Shown here one piece after another: positions 44,339 to 53,067 of a DNA stretch of 64,000 nucleotides. This stretch comes from Gordonia polyisoprenivorans. Lineage in GTDB: Bacteria; Actinomycetota; Actinomycetes; Mycobacteriales; Mycobacteriaceae. Position 1 is the first letter of the stretch. Each line of letters begins with the position of its first letter. Made by a program: the position numbers and the translations under genes. The notes under the pieces were generated by a model, which saw only the letters and a program-made list of their open reading frames with translations, searched no databases and was not told the origin of the DNA. The DNA is taken from NCBI RefSeq assembly GCF_017654315.1, contig NZ_CP072203.1, positions 2,418,001 to 2,482,000 on the forward strand. The letters run 5' to 3'.

Positions 44339-44851
44339 ATGGCTGAAAGTGCTTGGGCAGGTGCGGATTTCACGCGGCCGCCGTCGGAGGTCGGCATCGC
44401 GTTGTGTTGCGCGTGTGAGCGGCGCGGGTGCTGCCAGCTCGGTCTCGGACGGGAGGAGCTCATGACCGACGGCTCGGTCGAGACGACGCTCGTGTGCGGT
44501 GCTGAGCACGAGGGCGGCCCGGGGGTTGCCCACGGCGGCTGGATCGCAGCGACGTTCGACGAGGTGACCGGCCATGTCACCCTGCTTTCCGGTCGGTTGG
44601 CAGTGACTGGCCAGATGACGGTCTCCTACCTGAAGCCGGTGCCGATCGAGCGGCCCCTCCGGGCCAAGGCGTGGGCAGTACGCAAGGAGGAGGGTCGGTG
44701 GTTCGTCGAGGCGGAGCTTCGGCTGGCGACCACCGGAGCCCTCCTGGGGCGGGCCGAGGCCACGATGGTGCTGCGCGACCGTGCCCACTTCGAGCGCCAT
44801 CGGGCGTGGCTCGCCGAGCAGGACGAGTTGGCGCGCGGCGCCGGGATTTGA
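44339..44851 (+). CDS. PaaI-type hotdog thioesterase
   Basis: Single hotdog-domain protein of 170 residues. Seen: an N-terminal Cys-rich ALCCACERRGCCQLGLG, then GVAHGGWIAATFDEVTGHVTLLSGRLAVTGQMTVSYLKPVPIERPL, the HGG helix and beta strand characteristic of PaaI-like thioesterases, and GALLGRAEATMVLRDRAHF. ATG 44339 is five bases after AGGAG (44329-44333). The CCACERRGCC segment could bind a metal; that is inference. Divergent from the Ltp/DUF35 operon. Confidence 0.85.
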   Translation: MAESAWAGADFTRPPSEVGIALCCACERRGCCQLGLGREELMTDGSVETTLVCGAEHEGGPGVAHGGWIAATFDEVTGHVTLLSGRLAVTGQMTVSYLKPVPIERPLRAKAWAVRKEEGRWFVEAELRLATTGALLGRAEATMVLRDRAHFERHRAWLAEQDELARGAGI

Positions 44852-44884
44852 CTCCGGCGCCGTGCCTGACCGGTGCCGGCTGCG

Positions 44885-45621
44885 GCGGTCAGATCTTGGT
44901 GGCGCCGTCGTCGGCAGTCGGCACTGCGTGCCGGTGATGGTTCGGGCGTCGTCGCTCGCCAGGAAGTCGAAGCGTTGGCGATGTCCTCCGCGCTGGAAAT
45001 TAGCGGATTTAACCGGTACTGGCCCATCACTGCCTGGTACTACGGGCTCTCGGTGAACATCTTGTCGCTTCCCTTGACGCCTTCCAGTGCCATCACTGGT
45101 AGCTGAGCCTCGCAGATGGTCCGGGGTCGCGCGGACCCGGTAGGGCGAAAAGGCGATTGCGGCGTCCTGGCGGGCCCTTGGTTCTGCGACGGAGCTGGCG
45201 CAGATGATGGACCCGCCGTTGTCGTCCTCGATCATGGCCGGGATCGACGCTCGCAACGTGGTGTATGTGCCGGTGACGTTGATGTCGATCATGTCCTGCC
45301 AACGATCAGCCGGCATCTCTCAGGTCCGTCCCAGGTCGAGATTCCGGCACTCGCCACCACGACGTCGAGTCGGCCCAGTTCGCGTCGGCCCAGTTCGGCG
45401 ATCCTGCGGCCGACGAGTTCCTCGAGCGCTGACAGGTCGCGGATAGCGACCGCAGTCCAAACGACTCGGCTGCCCAGTGCCTCGACCCGGCCGCACACGC
45501 CGTCGAGTGCGACGTCGGCGCCCTCCTGGGCCATACGGAGGGCGTGTGCCCCGCCCCGCCGCCCCGACCCCGTGGCTCCGGAGAGAAGGCCACCTGGCCC
45601 TCCGGCTTGCCCATTCGTCAT
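44885..45621 (-). pseudogene. short-chain dehydrogenase, frameshifted
   Basis: SDR remnant from ATG 45621 (GGGAGGA upstream). LSGATGSGRRGGAHALRMAQEGADVALDGVCG is the cofactor part, followed by RVEALGSRVVWTAVAIRDLSALEELVG. The stretch between DGVCG and RVEALG lacks the insertion seen in the intact paralogue at 38956. Then RLDVVVASAGISTWD, RWQDMIDINVTGTYTTLRASIPAMIEDDNGGSIICASSVA in another frame, PLISSAEDIAN and LASDDARTITGTQ in others. Several frameshifts and stops. Confidence 0.8.
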
Positions 45622-45739
45622 TCCTCCCGTGGTTCGATGGCAAATCTCAACTCGCTGACTAAGGTAGATAATAGGAGGGGATCGCGGGAGGATCCTCCTC
45701 GGCGGGCGGGTCCTGGAGCGGAACCTGTTCAAGTGTCCC

Positions 45740-45767
45740 TTGACCTAGCGTTCTTACGCTGTAAGGT
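45740..45767 (+). promoter_or_regulatory. amidohydrolase promoter overlapped by TetR operator
   Basis: TTGACC (45740-45745) and TAAGGT (45762-45767) with a 16-base spacer make a plausible sigma-70-type promoter about 30 bases before the amidohydrolase start. TTCTTACGCTGTAAGG (45751-45766) overlaps the spacer and -10 and contains the palindrome CTTAC-GCT-GTAAG. The same TTCTTACG-N-TGTA follows TTGACT in the promoter of the TetR gene. Confidence 0.68.
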
Positions 45768-45798
45768 GACTATCAGAGCCAAGCGAATGGAGATGTTG

Positions 45799-46935
45799 AT
45801 GGAACGCAAGATCTGGGCAAACTCTGGTGACTCGCACTTCCTGGAGCCGGCCGATATCTTCAGTGAGCGGCTGCCCCGTGATCTCGCGGAGCGGATGCCA
45901 AGATCGGAGAAGAGTGCGGACGGCACCAAGGAAACCGTCTACATCGACGGGGATTCCTTCGAGCGGCCTCTCCCGCGTCCGATCAAGGACGGTGAGTTCA
46001 AGGGGCAGACAATCGAGACCCTCAGCGCTCGCCCGCCGGGCGCGACGAACACCTACGAGCGTCTCAAGGATCTCGACCAGGAGGGCGTCTGGGGCGAGAT
46101 CACGTTCCCGTCGCTCGGTATGTGGGCGAACATGATCAAGGATCCGGTGCTGGTCCGGGAAGGGTCCAAGGCCGTCAACGACTGGGCAATGGAAGAGATC
46201 CAGAATGTCGCCCCCGACCGTCTGATCGCTACCGCAATGCTGCCGCTGCTGGACGCCAAGGACGCGGCTGCGGAGGTCTATCGCGCGAAGGAGCGCGGCT
46301 TCTACGCGGTCTACCTGCCCACGGTGCCGCCCCAGGGGATGCCCACCTACAACGACCCGGTCTGGGAGCCGATGTGGGCGGCGATCGCCGAGACCGGCCT
46401 GATCCTGACCATCCATATCGGCACCGATGCCGGCGTCACGGTCCATTACCGTGGTCCAGGCGGCGCGGTGATGAACTACGTCGAGACGACGTACGGCGGC
46501 CAGCGCGCCACCACCCAGCTGATCGCGGGCGGTGTGCTTGACCGCTACGAGAGCCTCAAGGTTCTCATCGCCGAGGGCGGTGCCGCGTGGGCTCCCTTCA
46601 TAGGCGACCGGATGAACGAGGGCTACCGCCAGCACGGCATGTTCGTCCGCCCGAAGCTGTCGCTGCTGCCCAAGGAGTACATCTATCGACAGGTGTACGT
46701 CTCGTTCCAGCATGATGAGACGGCCGTCGACGCGGTCACCTCGATGGGTTATCAGAACGTCATGTGGGGCAGCGACTATCCGCATCTCGAGGGCACGTAC
46801 GGGCACACTCAGAAGACGCTGCACGAGTTGTTCGACGGGGTCGATCAGAAGGTCCGTCACCGAGTCACGATCGGATCGTTCCTCGACCTGTTCCCGCACA
46901 TCGGTGAGCCCCCGGGCAACCTCGACCTGAACTGA
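45799..46935 (+). CDS. amidohydrolase-2 family metal-dependent hydrolase/decarboxylase
   Basis: TIM-barrel protein of 378 residues of the amidohydrolase 2 (ACMSD-like) family. Seen: DSHFLEPADIFSERLP (Asp-x-His, first metal-site strand), LIATAMLPLLDAKDAAAEVYRA, ILTIHIGTDAGVTVHYRG with a metal-site His, IAEGGAAWAPFIGDRMNE, and MWGSDYPHLEGTYGHTQ with the final Asp. ATG 45799 follows GGAG by six bases; two further in-frame ATGs lie just upstream. Members hydrolyse or decarboxylate ring carboxylic acids; the substrate here is unknown. Confidence 0.88.
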   Translation: MERKIWANSGDSHFLEPADIFSERLPRDLAERMPRSEKSADGTKETVYIDGDSFERPLPRPIKDGEFKGQTIETLSARPPGATNTYERLKDLDQEGVWGEITFPSLGMWANMIKDPVLVREGSKAVNDWAMEEIQNVAPDRLIATAMLPLLDAKDAAAEVYRAKERGFYAVYLPTVPPQGMPTYNDPVWEPMWAAIAETGLILTIHIGTDAGVTVHYRGPGGAVMNYVETTYGGQRATTQLIAGGVLDRYESLKVLIAEGGAAWAPFIGDRMNEGYRQHGMFVRPKLSLLPKEYIYRQVYVSFQHDETAVDAVTSMGYQNVMWGSDYPHLEGTYGHTQKTLHELFDGVDQKVRHRVTIGSFLDLFPHIGEPPGNLDLN

Positions 46936-46954
46936 TCGGAGCGCGATGCACAAA

Positions 46955-46994
46955 ACAGCGGCGGCGTGGATGTCCACGCCGCCGCTGTGGCTTT
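46955..46994 (+). terminator. rho-independent terminator
   Basis: ACAGCGGCGGCGTGGA (46955-46970), a TG turn, and TCCACGCCGCCGCTGT (46973-46988) form a perfect 16-bp stem, followed by GGCTTTT. It closes the amidohydrolase transcript 20 bases after its stop and could also serve the convergent gene ending at 47018. Confidence 0.85.
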
Positions 46995-47017
46995 TGCCGG
47001 GTCCTGACCGTCGCTCA

Positions 47018-47485
47018 GTGAGCGGTCTTGTGGAAGTCCCAACTGACTGTGAGCGCAGGCACGAGGCGCAGCTACGCGTGGCCGACAGTTGATGAAGAAC
47101 GTGCCGCCGCCTACTTGTCGCCGAACAGTCCCTCCGGAACTGCGAGGCTCTCGTCGGCGTTCTCGGTCCGCGGCGCGTTGCCCACCTGCTCCACCGATCC
47201 GATCAACTCGACGCCGCGCAGTTCCGAGAAGTCGGTGCCGGCGTCGATGACGACGCTGACCCGAAGGTCTCGCTGCAGGTTGACCCAGCGCTGCGATCTC
47301 ACGATCGAGTTGAGCCAGAGCGACTGGCAGTCCCAGACAAACCACAGCGGAGAGTTGTGCGGCCGGCCGTCGGCACCGAGGGGGGCCGCGCGGCACATGC
47401 GCCCCTGGCCGAGGAAGGCATCGCGCTCGCCCTGGTCCATTGCGATCGCCCGCCCGCGCCGCTGTGAACTGGTTGTTCCGGTCAT
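47018..47485 (-). pseudogene. pyridoxamine-5'-phosphate-oxidase-fold (F420/FMN) protein, 3' end broken
   Basis: Starts MTGTTSSQRRGRAIAMDQGE with ERDAFLGQGRMCRAAPLGADGRPHNSPLWFVWDCQSLWLNS, VNLQRDLRVSVVIDAGTDFSELRGVELIGSV and ends VPEGLFGDK at a TAG (47111). In the family this is followed by a tyrosine, a glycine run and a C-terminus ending in VSWDF. Here that tail is still visible (LRLVPALTVSWDFHKTAH, ending about 47018) but is reached only through frameshifts and stops. The truncated 124-residue product might still fold, but the gene looks damaged. Confidence 0.72.
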
Positions 47486-47514
47486 AGATCGACTATATGC
47501 AGGAAGATCTGAAT

Positions 47515-48035
47515 AAATGCACTGGTCGGTCCAGGGGTGGTGGTGAGCAGGGCACCAGTTTCGTCGACACCGCCGACGCGTACGGCGGTCCCAGCGGCCC
47601 GGAGAAGATCATCGGTCACTGGTTCGCGCAGGGTGGTCTGAGGCGTGACAAGTCCCGTGATCGCCGCCAAGTTGTACGACTGGCGCACCCGACTGGCCGA
47701 ACGCCCGTCGGTACGGCACATCCGAAGGGCAACGAGGCCGCCACGGGGCGTGGACTCCTCGGCTTGGTTTCGGAGCAGAGCATCGACAACCTCACGGCCG
47801 GGATGTGGAGCTCGGAGTTCCTTGCCTGCGTGCCTGGACTATGGCCTCGGCGTGATCGCGTGGAGCCCCTCGGGTGGCGGATTCCTCGGCGGCGTTCTGC
47901 AGAAGGCCGCTCGACGACTCGCTGGGCGCACTCGCCATCGCCATCCGGCTCAGCGCCGACACGCTCGTGCAGCTGGACGAGATCGTCCCCGGCTCGGGAG
48001 GCGCCGCGGCTGACGCCTACGCCCATCCCGTCGTA
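47515..48035 (+). pseudogene. aldo/keto reductase, truncated and internally deleted
   Basis: Remains of an aldo/keto reductase in correct order: GTSFVDTADAYGGPSGPEKIIGHWF (47550-47630, with the catalytic-site Asp and Tyr), AAKLYDWRT in another frame, LGLVSEQSIDNL (47760), LACLDYGLGVIAWSPSGGGFLGGVLQKA, and then ALAIAIRLSADTLVQLDEIVPG at the end. The N-terminal barrel strands, the region with the catalytic Lys and His, and about 60 residues before the C-terminus are missing or out of frame. Confidence 0.78.
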
Positions 48036-48088
48036 CGCGGAGAGGGAGAGCGAGCAGTTCCAAGTCGCACATGTGGGGGCGCCGCTCA

Positions 48089-48588
48089 GATGAGCCCGAC
48101 CTGCGTGACGCTGACGACCCGCGCACCTTCCGCCATCGCCCACGACCGCGCGGTGGGGCCGCTCTACGGCGTCCATCCCAGCAGCGATGGATGCTCCGTC
48201 CTGTTCGGCGCGGTCGAACTCAAGTTCTTCGAGCGGTTCCGCGCGGGCGTCGGGCGACCGGACCTCGTCGACCACCACTTCTGCGACGACATCGAGTTCG
48301 GCTTCGGTGACGACGAACTGCACCGCCAGCTCAAGCCGGTCTTCGCATCGGCGACGCGGCAGCAGCGCTTCGTCGACTGGGACGTACCCGGCAGCACTGT
48401 GCTGCAATCGCCCGATTCGACCTCTTCACCGCCCGTGGCCTCCTGGAGCGCGAGCGCGGGCAGTGGCCCTACGTGATGCTTCCGATCCGCTGGCAGCGTG
48501 TTGATGAGCGCGCCGGCTCCGGGCTGAGGCGCCCCGCAGCGCTCGGCGCAGACAACGAATCCGTTATCGCTGAGTGGCTCCGCTGGCA
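48089..48588 (+). pseudogene. class III CoA-transferase, C-terminal remnant
   Basis: Only the end of a CaiB/BaiF protein: PLYGVHPSSDGCSVLFGAVELKFFERFRAGVGRPDLVDHHF (48160-48285), DDELHRQLKPVFASATRQQRFVDW and, after a shift near 48410-48470, VMLPIRWQRVDERAGSGLRRPAALGADNESVIAEWL, the usual closing segment of this family. The N-terminal CoA-binding half is gone. It follows directly on the aldo/keto reductase debris and ends at a hairpin. Confidence 0.7.
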
Positions 48589-48621
48589 TGGGTGGGCTGA
48601 TCGGACGATCGGCCCACCCAT
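48588..48621. terminator. terminator-like hairpin between convergent genes
   Basis: GGGTGGGCTGATC (48590-48602), loop GGAC, and GATCGGCCCACCC (48607-48619) form a 13-bp stem with one T-G pair, extendable by two A-T pairs. It separates the plus-strand CoA-transferase remnant from the minus-strand gene ending at 48632. No T-run follows. Confidence 0.65.
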
Positions 48622-48631
48622 TGTCGTGAGG

Positions 48632-48946
48632 TCATTCCGCCGCGAAGTGGGCGACCGCTTCGGCCTTCTGTAGGGCCGGATGATCGCCGTCGACCGGGTG
48701 GAGTACAACGCTCAGCCGGCCCTCGCGCGGCACGTCATCGGCGTACCACGCCGAGCCATCATCAGCGCGGACGAGTAACTTGTGGGCGTCTGCGGTGTCC
48801 CACTCCGCCTGCACGGCGCGCAGCGGCGGATGAAGGAAGTACGAACCGCTCACGACGGGCTCACCATCACGGACCCAGAGCTCGAAGCTGGGGTTGCCTA
48901 TCGGCTCCTCCTCCTCCGGGGGGAGTTGTCTTGTCGGTTCACTCAT
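48632..48946 (-). CDS. small acidic protein of unknown function, cotranscribed with TetR
   Basis: Protein of 104 residues: an acidic Pro/Glu-rich start (PPEEEEPIGNP), then FELWVRDGEPVVSGSYFLHPPLRAVQAEWDTADAHKLLVRADDG and a tail VVLHPVDGDHPALQKAEAVAHF. It is soluble, with alternating beta strands, no signal peptide and no membrane segment. I do not recognise a family. Its ATG overlaps the TetR stop (ATGA, 48943-48946), with GGAAAGGA upstream, so the two form one transcript and this gene is likely under the same autoregulation. Confidence 0.7.
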   Translation of the reverse strand: MSEPTRQLPPEEEEPIGNPSFELWVRDGEPVVSGSYFLHPPLRAVQAEWDTADAHKLLVRADDGSAWYADDVPREGRLSVVLHPVDGDHPALQKAEAVAHFAAE

Positions 48947-49566
48947 GCCTGTGTCCTTTCCAGAACGGGTTGCGGTGCGGGTACGCGGGTCTGCAGCCCG
49001 CGGATCAGGGTCTCCACCCCGAAGTCGTAGAAGTCCGCGCCGTGCAGTTCTGCGCTGACGGAGCTTGCGCGAGAGACGATGTCGGTGGGGTCGGCGACGT
49101 CGTCGCGTCGAGTGTCGCCTTGCAGAGTCACGCGGTAGCGACCGAACAAGTAGGTGTGGATCAGGGCGTAGGCGCGCACCACATCGGTGTCGTCGAAGCC
49201 GGCCTCGGAGAGCAACTCCATGATGGTTCGCATCACGTCGCGCTGGGTGCTATGCATTCGGTCCAGAAGCACCTCGCCGACGCCACGGTGCTGTCGCAGG
49301 GTGGCGTCGATCCGGTCGATCAGCGTGCGCAGGCGGACCGGCCAAGTCTCATTGCCCAAGTCGGTGGTGAGAATCTTCGCCAATGCTTGAGCTGCGACGA
49401 GGTCGAGCAGTTCCTGCTTGTTTGCGACGTAGTAGTAGGCCGCCATCGCCGAGACTCCGAGCTCTCGTGACAGCGCACGCATCGACAGAGCGCCGACGCC
49501 GTCGCGACGCACGATCGCCAGCGCCGCGTCAACGATCGCGTCCTCGGTGAGCGGACTCGTCGCCAT
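48943..49566 (-). CDS. TetR-family regulator (tetracycline-repressor-like C-terminus)
   Basis: Repressor of 207 residues. HTH domain: DAIVDAALAIVRRDGVGALSMRALSRELGVSAMAAYYYVANKQELLDLVAAQ (residues 9-60). The helical ligand domain contains TWPVRLRTLIDRIDATLRQHRGVGEVLLDR and AYALIHTYLFGRYRVTLQGD, close to the TetR_C_1 type. Its own promoter contains TTCTTACGATGTATAAG, which recurs at the amidohydrolase promoter. It therefore probably regulates itself and the 44-46 kb catabolic genes. Confidence 0.92.
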   Translation of the reverse strand: MATSPLTEDAIVDAALAIVRRDGVGALSMRALSRELGVSAMAAYYYVANKQELLDLVAAQALAKILTTDLGNETWPVRLRTLIDRIDATLRQHRGVGEVLLDRMHSTQRDVMRTIMELLSEAGFDDTDVVRAYALIHTYLFGRYRVTLQGDTRRDDVADPTDIVSRASSVSAELHGADFYDFGVETLIRGLQTRVPAPQPVLERTQA

Positions 49567-49580
49567 CGGTCCTCCTCGGC

Positions 49581-49612
49581 TTATACATCGTAAGAATACT
49601 CGGCCTAGTCAA
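49581..49612 (-). promoter_or_regulatory. TetR promoter with candidate auto-operator
   Basis: On the minus strand, TTGACT (49612-49607) is a good -35 element. It is followed by TATTCTTACGATGTATAAG (49600-49582 region), which covers the expected -10 and start point and is an imperfect palindrome around CTTAC-GAT-GTATAAG. The 13-base core TTCTTACG-N-TGTA is identical to the one in the amidohydrolase promoter apart from the free position. Confidence 0.62.
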
Positions 49613-49853
49613 CCTACTATGCCGGACGCAACGGTGCCCCTACCAGCCATGTGAGGTCGGTCGTACGGGTGCGATCAGGAACTGGCGGAACAGGAGATGT
49701 CGACCATCACGTACTTGGCGCAGGGGAGTTCCAGGATGCCGGCGCGCGCCCGCCAATTAGGTAACTGATATAGATAAAAGTCCCTATCGAGGGTTAGCAT
49801 CTTTGGGCGGACACGTCCGCCGAGTGTGCTCTACGAAGAAGGAGTTGCCCCGC
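49613..49853 (+). promoter_or_regulatory. upstream region of acyl-CoA synthetase with two small palindromes
   Basis: The region before the ligase has an AT-rich part (49757-49785, AACTGATATAGATAAAAG) followed by two inverted repeats: CCCTATCGAGGG (49782-49793) and GGCGGAC-AC-GTCCGCC (49806-49821). The second could be an operator or a hairpin in the leader. AAGGAG at 49841-49846 is the ribosome-binding site for ATG 49854. No other gene seen. Confidence 0.45.
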
Positions 49854-51344
49854 ATGAACCTGACAATGTTGCTCGAAATGGCCGCGGACGGCTTCGGCGA
49901 CCGGGTGGTCGTCGGCCGCCGCACCGATGGTTTGACCGCGGGCGACCTGCGCCAGGCGGCGCTGCGCGGTGCGGAGCTGGTGGCCGCGACCGAGGCCGAG
50001 GCGATCGTCTACGTCGCGGTCAACGGACCGGCCTTCCCGGTCGCCATGTTCGCCGCAGCATATGCCGGTGTGCCGCTGGTGCCGCTGAACTTCCGGCTCG
50101 GCGAGGAGCAGCTGGTCGATCTCCTCGACAAGCACCCCGGCGCGTTGATGATCGTGGATCCCACCGCGACCGGCCTTCTCGCTCGCGGTGGGGAGCGTGC
50201 CCGGACCACCGAACAGTGGGTCGCGGAGACGACCGTCGGCGCCGAGCTTGAGGCGAGTCTCGTCGAGAGTGATGCGCCGGCGGCGATCATCTACACCTCA
50301 GGTACGACGTCCGCGCCGAAGGGCGTGCTGCTGCGGCACACCAACCTGACCTCGTACGTCCTCGGCACCGTCGAGTTCGCCAGCGCCGACGAGGAGGAGG
50401 CAGCGCTGGTCAGCGTGCCGCCTTACCACATCGCCGCGGTCGCCAACGTCATCTCGAACCTCTTCGCCGGGCGCCGCACCATCGTGCTCGACCGCTTCGA
50501 GCCGTCCGAGTGGCTCGGGACCGTGCGCTCGGAGGAGATCACCAGCGCGCTGGTGGTGCCGACGATGCTCGCTCGGATCGTGGACTTCGACGGTGACAAG
50601 TCCGCTCCCTCGCTGCGAAACCTCGCCTACGGTGGTGCGCCGATGCCTGCTCCGGTCATCCGTCGCGCGATGGAGACCTGGCCCGAGGTCAACTTCGTGA
50701 ATGCGTATGGGCTCACCGAGACGAGTTCGACGGTCGCCCTGCTGTCACCCGACGACCACCGGGCCGCGTATGAGTCGCCGGACCCTTTCGTGCGGGTCCG
50801 GCTCGGCTCGGTGGGTCGCGCGGTGCCTGGGGTCGAGATCGAGATCCGCAACGACGAGGGCTGGGCGGTAAGGGCCGGCGAACGGGGTCACATCTGGATT
50901 TCCGGGGAGCAGGTCTCCGCGGAGTACGCCGGCATCGGCCGCATGGTCGACGAGCGCGGATTCTTCGACACGCGAGACGAGGGCTTCCTCGACGAGGACG
51001 GCTACCTGTTCGTAGGCGGGCGTACTGACGACACCATCATCCGGGGCGCCGAGAACATTGCGCCGGCTGAGATCGAGAGCGTCTTCTACCGCCATGAGGC
51101 GGTTTCGGACGTGGCGGTGATCGGGATCCCCGACGAGGAGTGGGGCCAGTGCGTCGTCGCCGTGGTCGTTCTCCACGAAGGGGCGAGCGCAACGTCCGAC
51201 GAGTTGCGCGAGTTTGTTCGTGGCACCCTTCGGTCGAGCAAGACTCCTGACCAGATCGTCTTCTGGCACGAGTTGCCGCGGACCGAGACAGGCAAACTGG
51301 TGCGGCGCAACGTCGTCGCGCAGTTCCGGTCGGAGCGTGTCTGA
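49854..51344 (+). CDS. AMP-forming acyl-CoA synthetase
   Basis: ANL-superfamily ligase of 496 residues. P-loop IIYTSGTTSAPKGVLLRH near residue 143, VNAYGLTETSSTVALLSPDD near 281, the hinge TRDEGFLDEDGYLFVGGRTDDTIIRGAENIAPAEIES near 376, and the C-terminal catalytic Lys in LPRTETGKLVRRNVV. ATG 49854 is placed by AAGGAG eight bases upstream; the frame stays open to 49803. The substrate acid is unknown. Last catabolic gene before the IS256 element. Confidence 0.93.
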   Translation: MNLTMLLEMAADGFGDRVVVGRRTDGLTAGDLRQAALRGAELVAATEAEAIVYVAVNGPAFPVAMFAAAYAGVPLVPLNFRLGEEQLVDLLDKHPGALMIVDPTATGLLARGGERARTTEQWVAETTVGAELEASLVESDAPAAIIYTSGTTSAPKGVLLRHTNLTSYVLGTVEFASADEEEAALVSVPPYHIAAVANVISNLFAGRRTIVLDRFEPSEWLGTVRSEEITSALVVPTMLARIVDFDGDKSAPSLRNLAYGGAPMPAPVIRRAMETWPEVNFVNAYGLTETSSTVALLSPDDHRAAYESPDPFVRVRLGSVGRAVPGVEIEIRNDEGWAVRAGERGHIWISGEQVSAEYAGIGRMVDERGFFDTRDEGFLDEDGYLFVGGRTDDTIIRGAENIAPAEIESVFYRHEAVSDVAVIGIPDEEWGQCVVAVVVLHEGASATSDELREFVRGTLRSSKTPDQIVFWHELPRTETGKLVRRNVVAQFRSERV

Positions 51345-51354
51345 GTTTTCTGGG

Positions 51355-51530
51355 CCGGCGTGTGTGCGAATCTGGCCAACTGTGGCGTCAAGGACGTGGT
51401 GATCGTGTGCTTTAGCGGGCCGAGCGGGTTCCCCGAGGCGATCGAGGCAACCTGGCCGCTGGAGGTGGTGCAAACGTGTGTGGTGCACCTGATCCGCAAC
51501 GCGATGCGGTTCGTGAAGGGTAAGTCCCTT
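51355..51530 (+). pseudogene. IS256-family transposase fragment
   Basis: Internal piece of an IS256 (mutator) transposase: LANCGVKDVVIVCFSGPSGFPEAIEATWPLEVVQTCVVHLIRNAMRFV, the segment around the second catalytic Asp and the conserved VVHLIRN. The usual Asp before GLTGFPEAI is replaced (CFSGPSG), and both ends are missing. It differs from the complete IS256 transposase that follows, so it comes from another copy. Confidence 0.82.
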
Positions 51531-51670
51531 GGGGTGGTGGGGTTTCGGGGGTGACGTCAGCTGAGCCAGGTTCGGTCTGGTGCGGCGTGTCGTTGGGGCT
51601 GTGGGTGGGCCATCGCGTAGTGGTCGGTGAGTTACCGACCAAGGTGACTCACAGAAGGAACACGTACGCG

Positions 51671-52915
51671 ATGACCCACGACCACTCTGCCTTGCTCGCC
51701 CAACTCGACGCACTTACGGCCGCTGATTCCGGGGCGGTATTCGCCGGGTTGATCCGAGCTGGTCCACAAGCCCTGGTTGAGGCTGAAGCCAGCGAGAAAA
51801 GCGGTGCCGGCCGCTATGAGCGTTCCGTGGAACGCTCGACTCACCGAAACGGCCATCGCACCAAGAACGTGTCGACGACCTCGGGTGATGTCGAAGTCAA
51901 GATCGCCAAGCTGCGGTCCGGATCGTTCTTCCCGAGCCTGCTAAAACGACGCGGACGCATCGACAGAGCACTGCACGCAGGGGCGATGGAGGCCTACGTC
52001 CACGGCGTGTCCACCCGCAGCGTTGATGACCTCGTCAACGCCCTTGGCGTCTCGACCGGGATCTCCAAGTCCGAGGTCTCCCGTAGCTGCGCCGGCCTGG
52101 ACCAGGAAATCGCCGCGTTCCGCGAGCGCTTGCTCACCCACACCGAGTTCCCCTACGTGTTCGCCGATGCCACTTTCTGCAAGGTTCGCGTCGGTGTGCA
52201 CGTGCTCTCACGAGCGTTGGTCGTAGCGACGGGAGTGTCGATCGACGGCACGCGTGAAGTGTTGGGTACCGCAGTCGGCGACTCGGAGTCCTTCGAGTTC
52301 TGGCGCGAATTTGTCGCCTCCCTCAAAGCGTGGGGTCTGTCCGGGGTGCATCTGGCGATCTCCGATGCCTACGCTGGGTTTAAAGCCGCTGCAGCACAAC
52401 AGTTCACCAACGCGACCTGGCAACGATGCCGGGTACACTTCATGCGGAACCTGCACGGGGCGGTGTCAGCGAAACAGGCACCGGTGGTCACCGCGGCGGT
52501 CAAGACCATCGTCACTCACACCGAGCCCGCCGAGCGGTGGGATCAGGTCGCCGACACCCTGGAAATGTCGTTCCCCAAAGTGGCGGCAATGATGTCCGAA
52601 GCCAAACCCGACGTGCTCGCGTTCACCGCGTTCCCCAACGCTCACTGGCAGAAGATCTGGTCGAACAATCCCATCGAACGGAGCAGCAAGGAGATCGAAC
52701 GCCGCGCTGATGTTGTGGATATCTTCCCCAACCCAGCGGCGTTCCTGCGGCTGGCGACCGCGGTCGTGATCGAGGCCCACGACGAATGGCAGGTCACCCG
52801 CCGCTACCTGTCCGATGTTTCCATGCTCGAACTCAGGAAGGTGATCGCCGCCAAACAACACGCCGCCACTGGACCAAACCCACCAAAACGACTAGCACTC
52901 ACCGTAACTCGTTGA
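51671..52915 (+). mobile_element. IS256-family transposase, complete
   Basis: Transposase of 414 residues from ATG 51671. Seen: HRNGHRTKNVSTTSGDVEVKIAKLRSGSFFPSLLKRRGRID, YVFADATFCKVRVGVHVLSRALVVATG with the first catalytic Asp, LSGVHLAISDAYAGFKAAAAQQF with the second, CRVHFMRNL, and WSNNPIERSSKEIERRADVVDIFPN with the Glu. All catalytic residues are present, so it may be active. Terminal inverted repeats could not be fixed by eye. It sits beside another IS256 fragment and separates the catabolic island from the 53-57 kb block. Confidence 0.9.
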
Positions 52916-53067
52916 TCACAACGCGTGAGTCCACGCCGATCCGCAGTCCACCACTCCGCGGGGCAGTATCTCGCTGCTTTCGTCCAATAATCGGTGTGGC
53001 ACCGAAGAGAGCTACCGGCGTCGAGGAAGGCGTTGTCGTCGGTTCGCTCTCACGATAGGCTCCCAGC

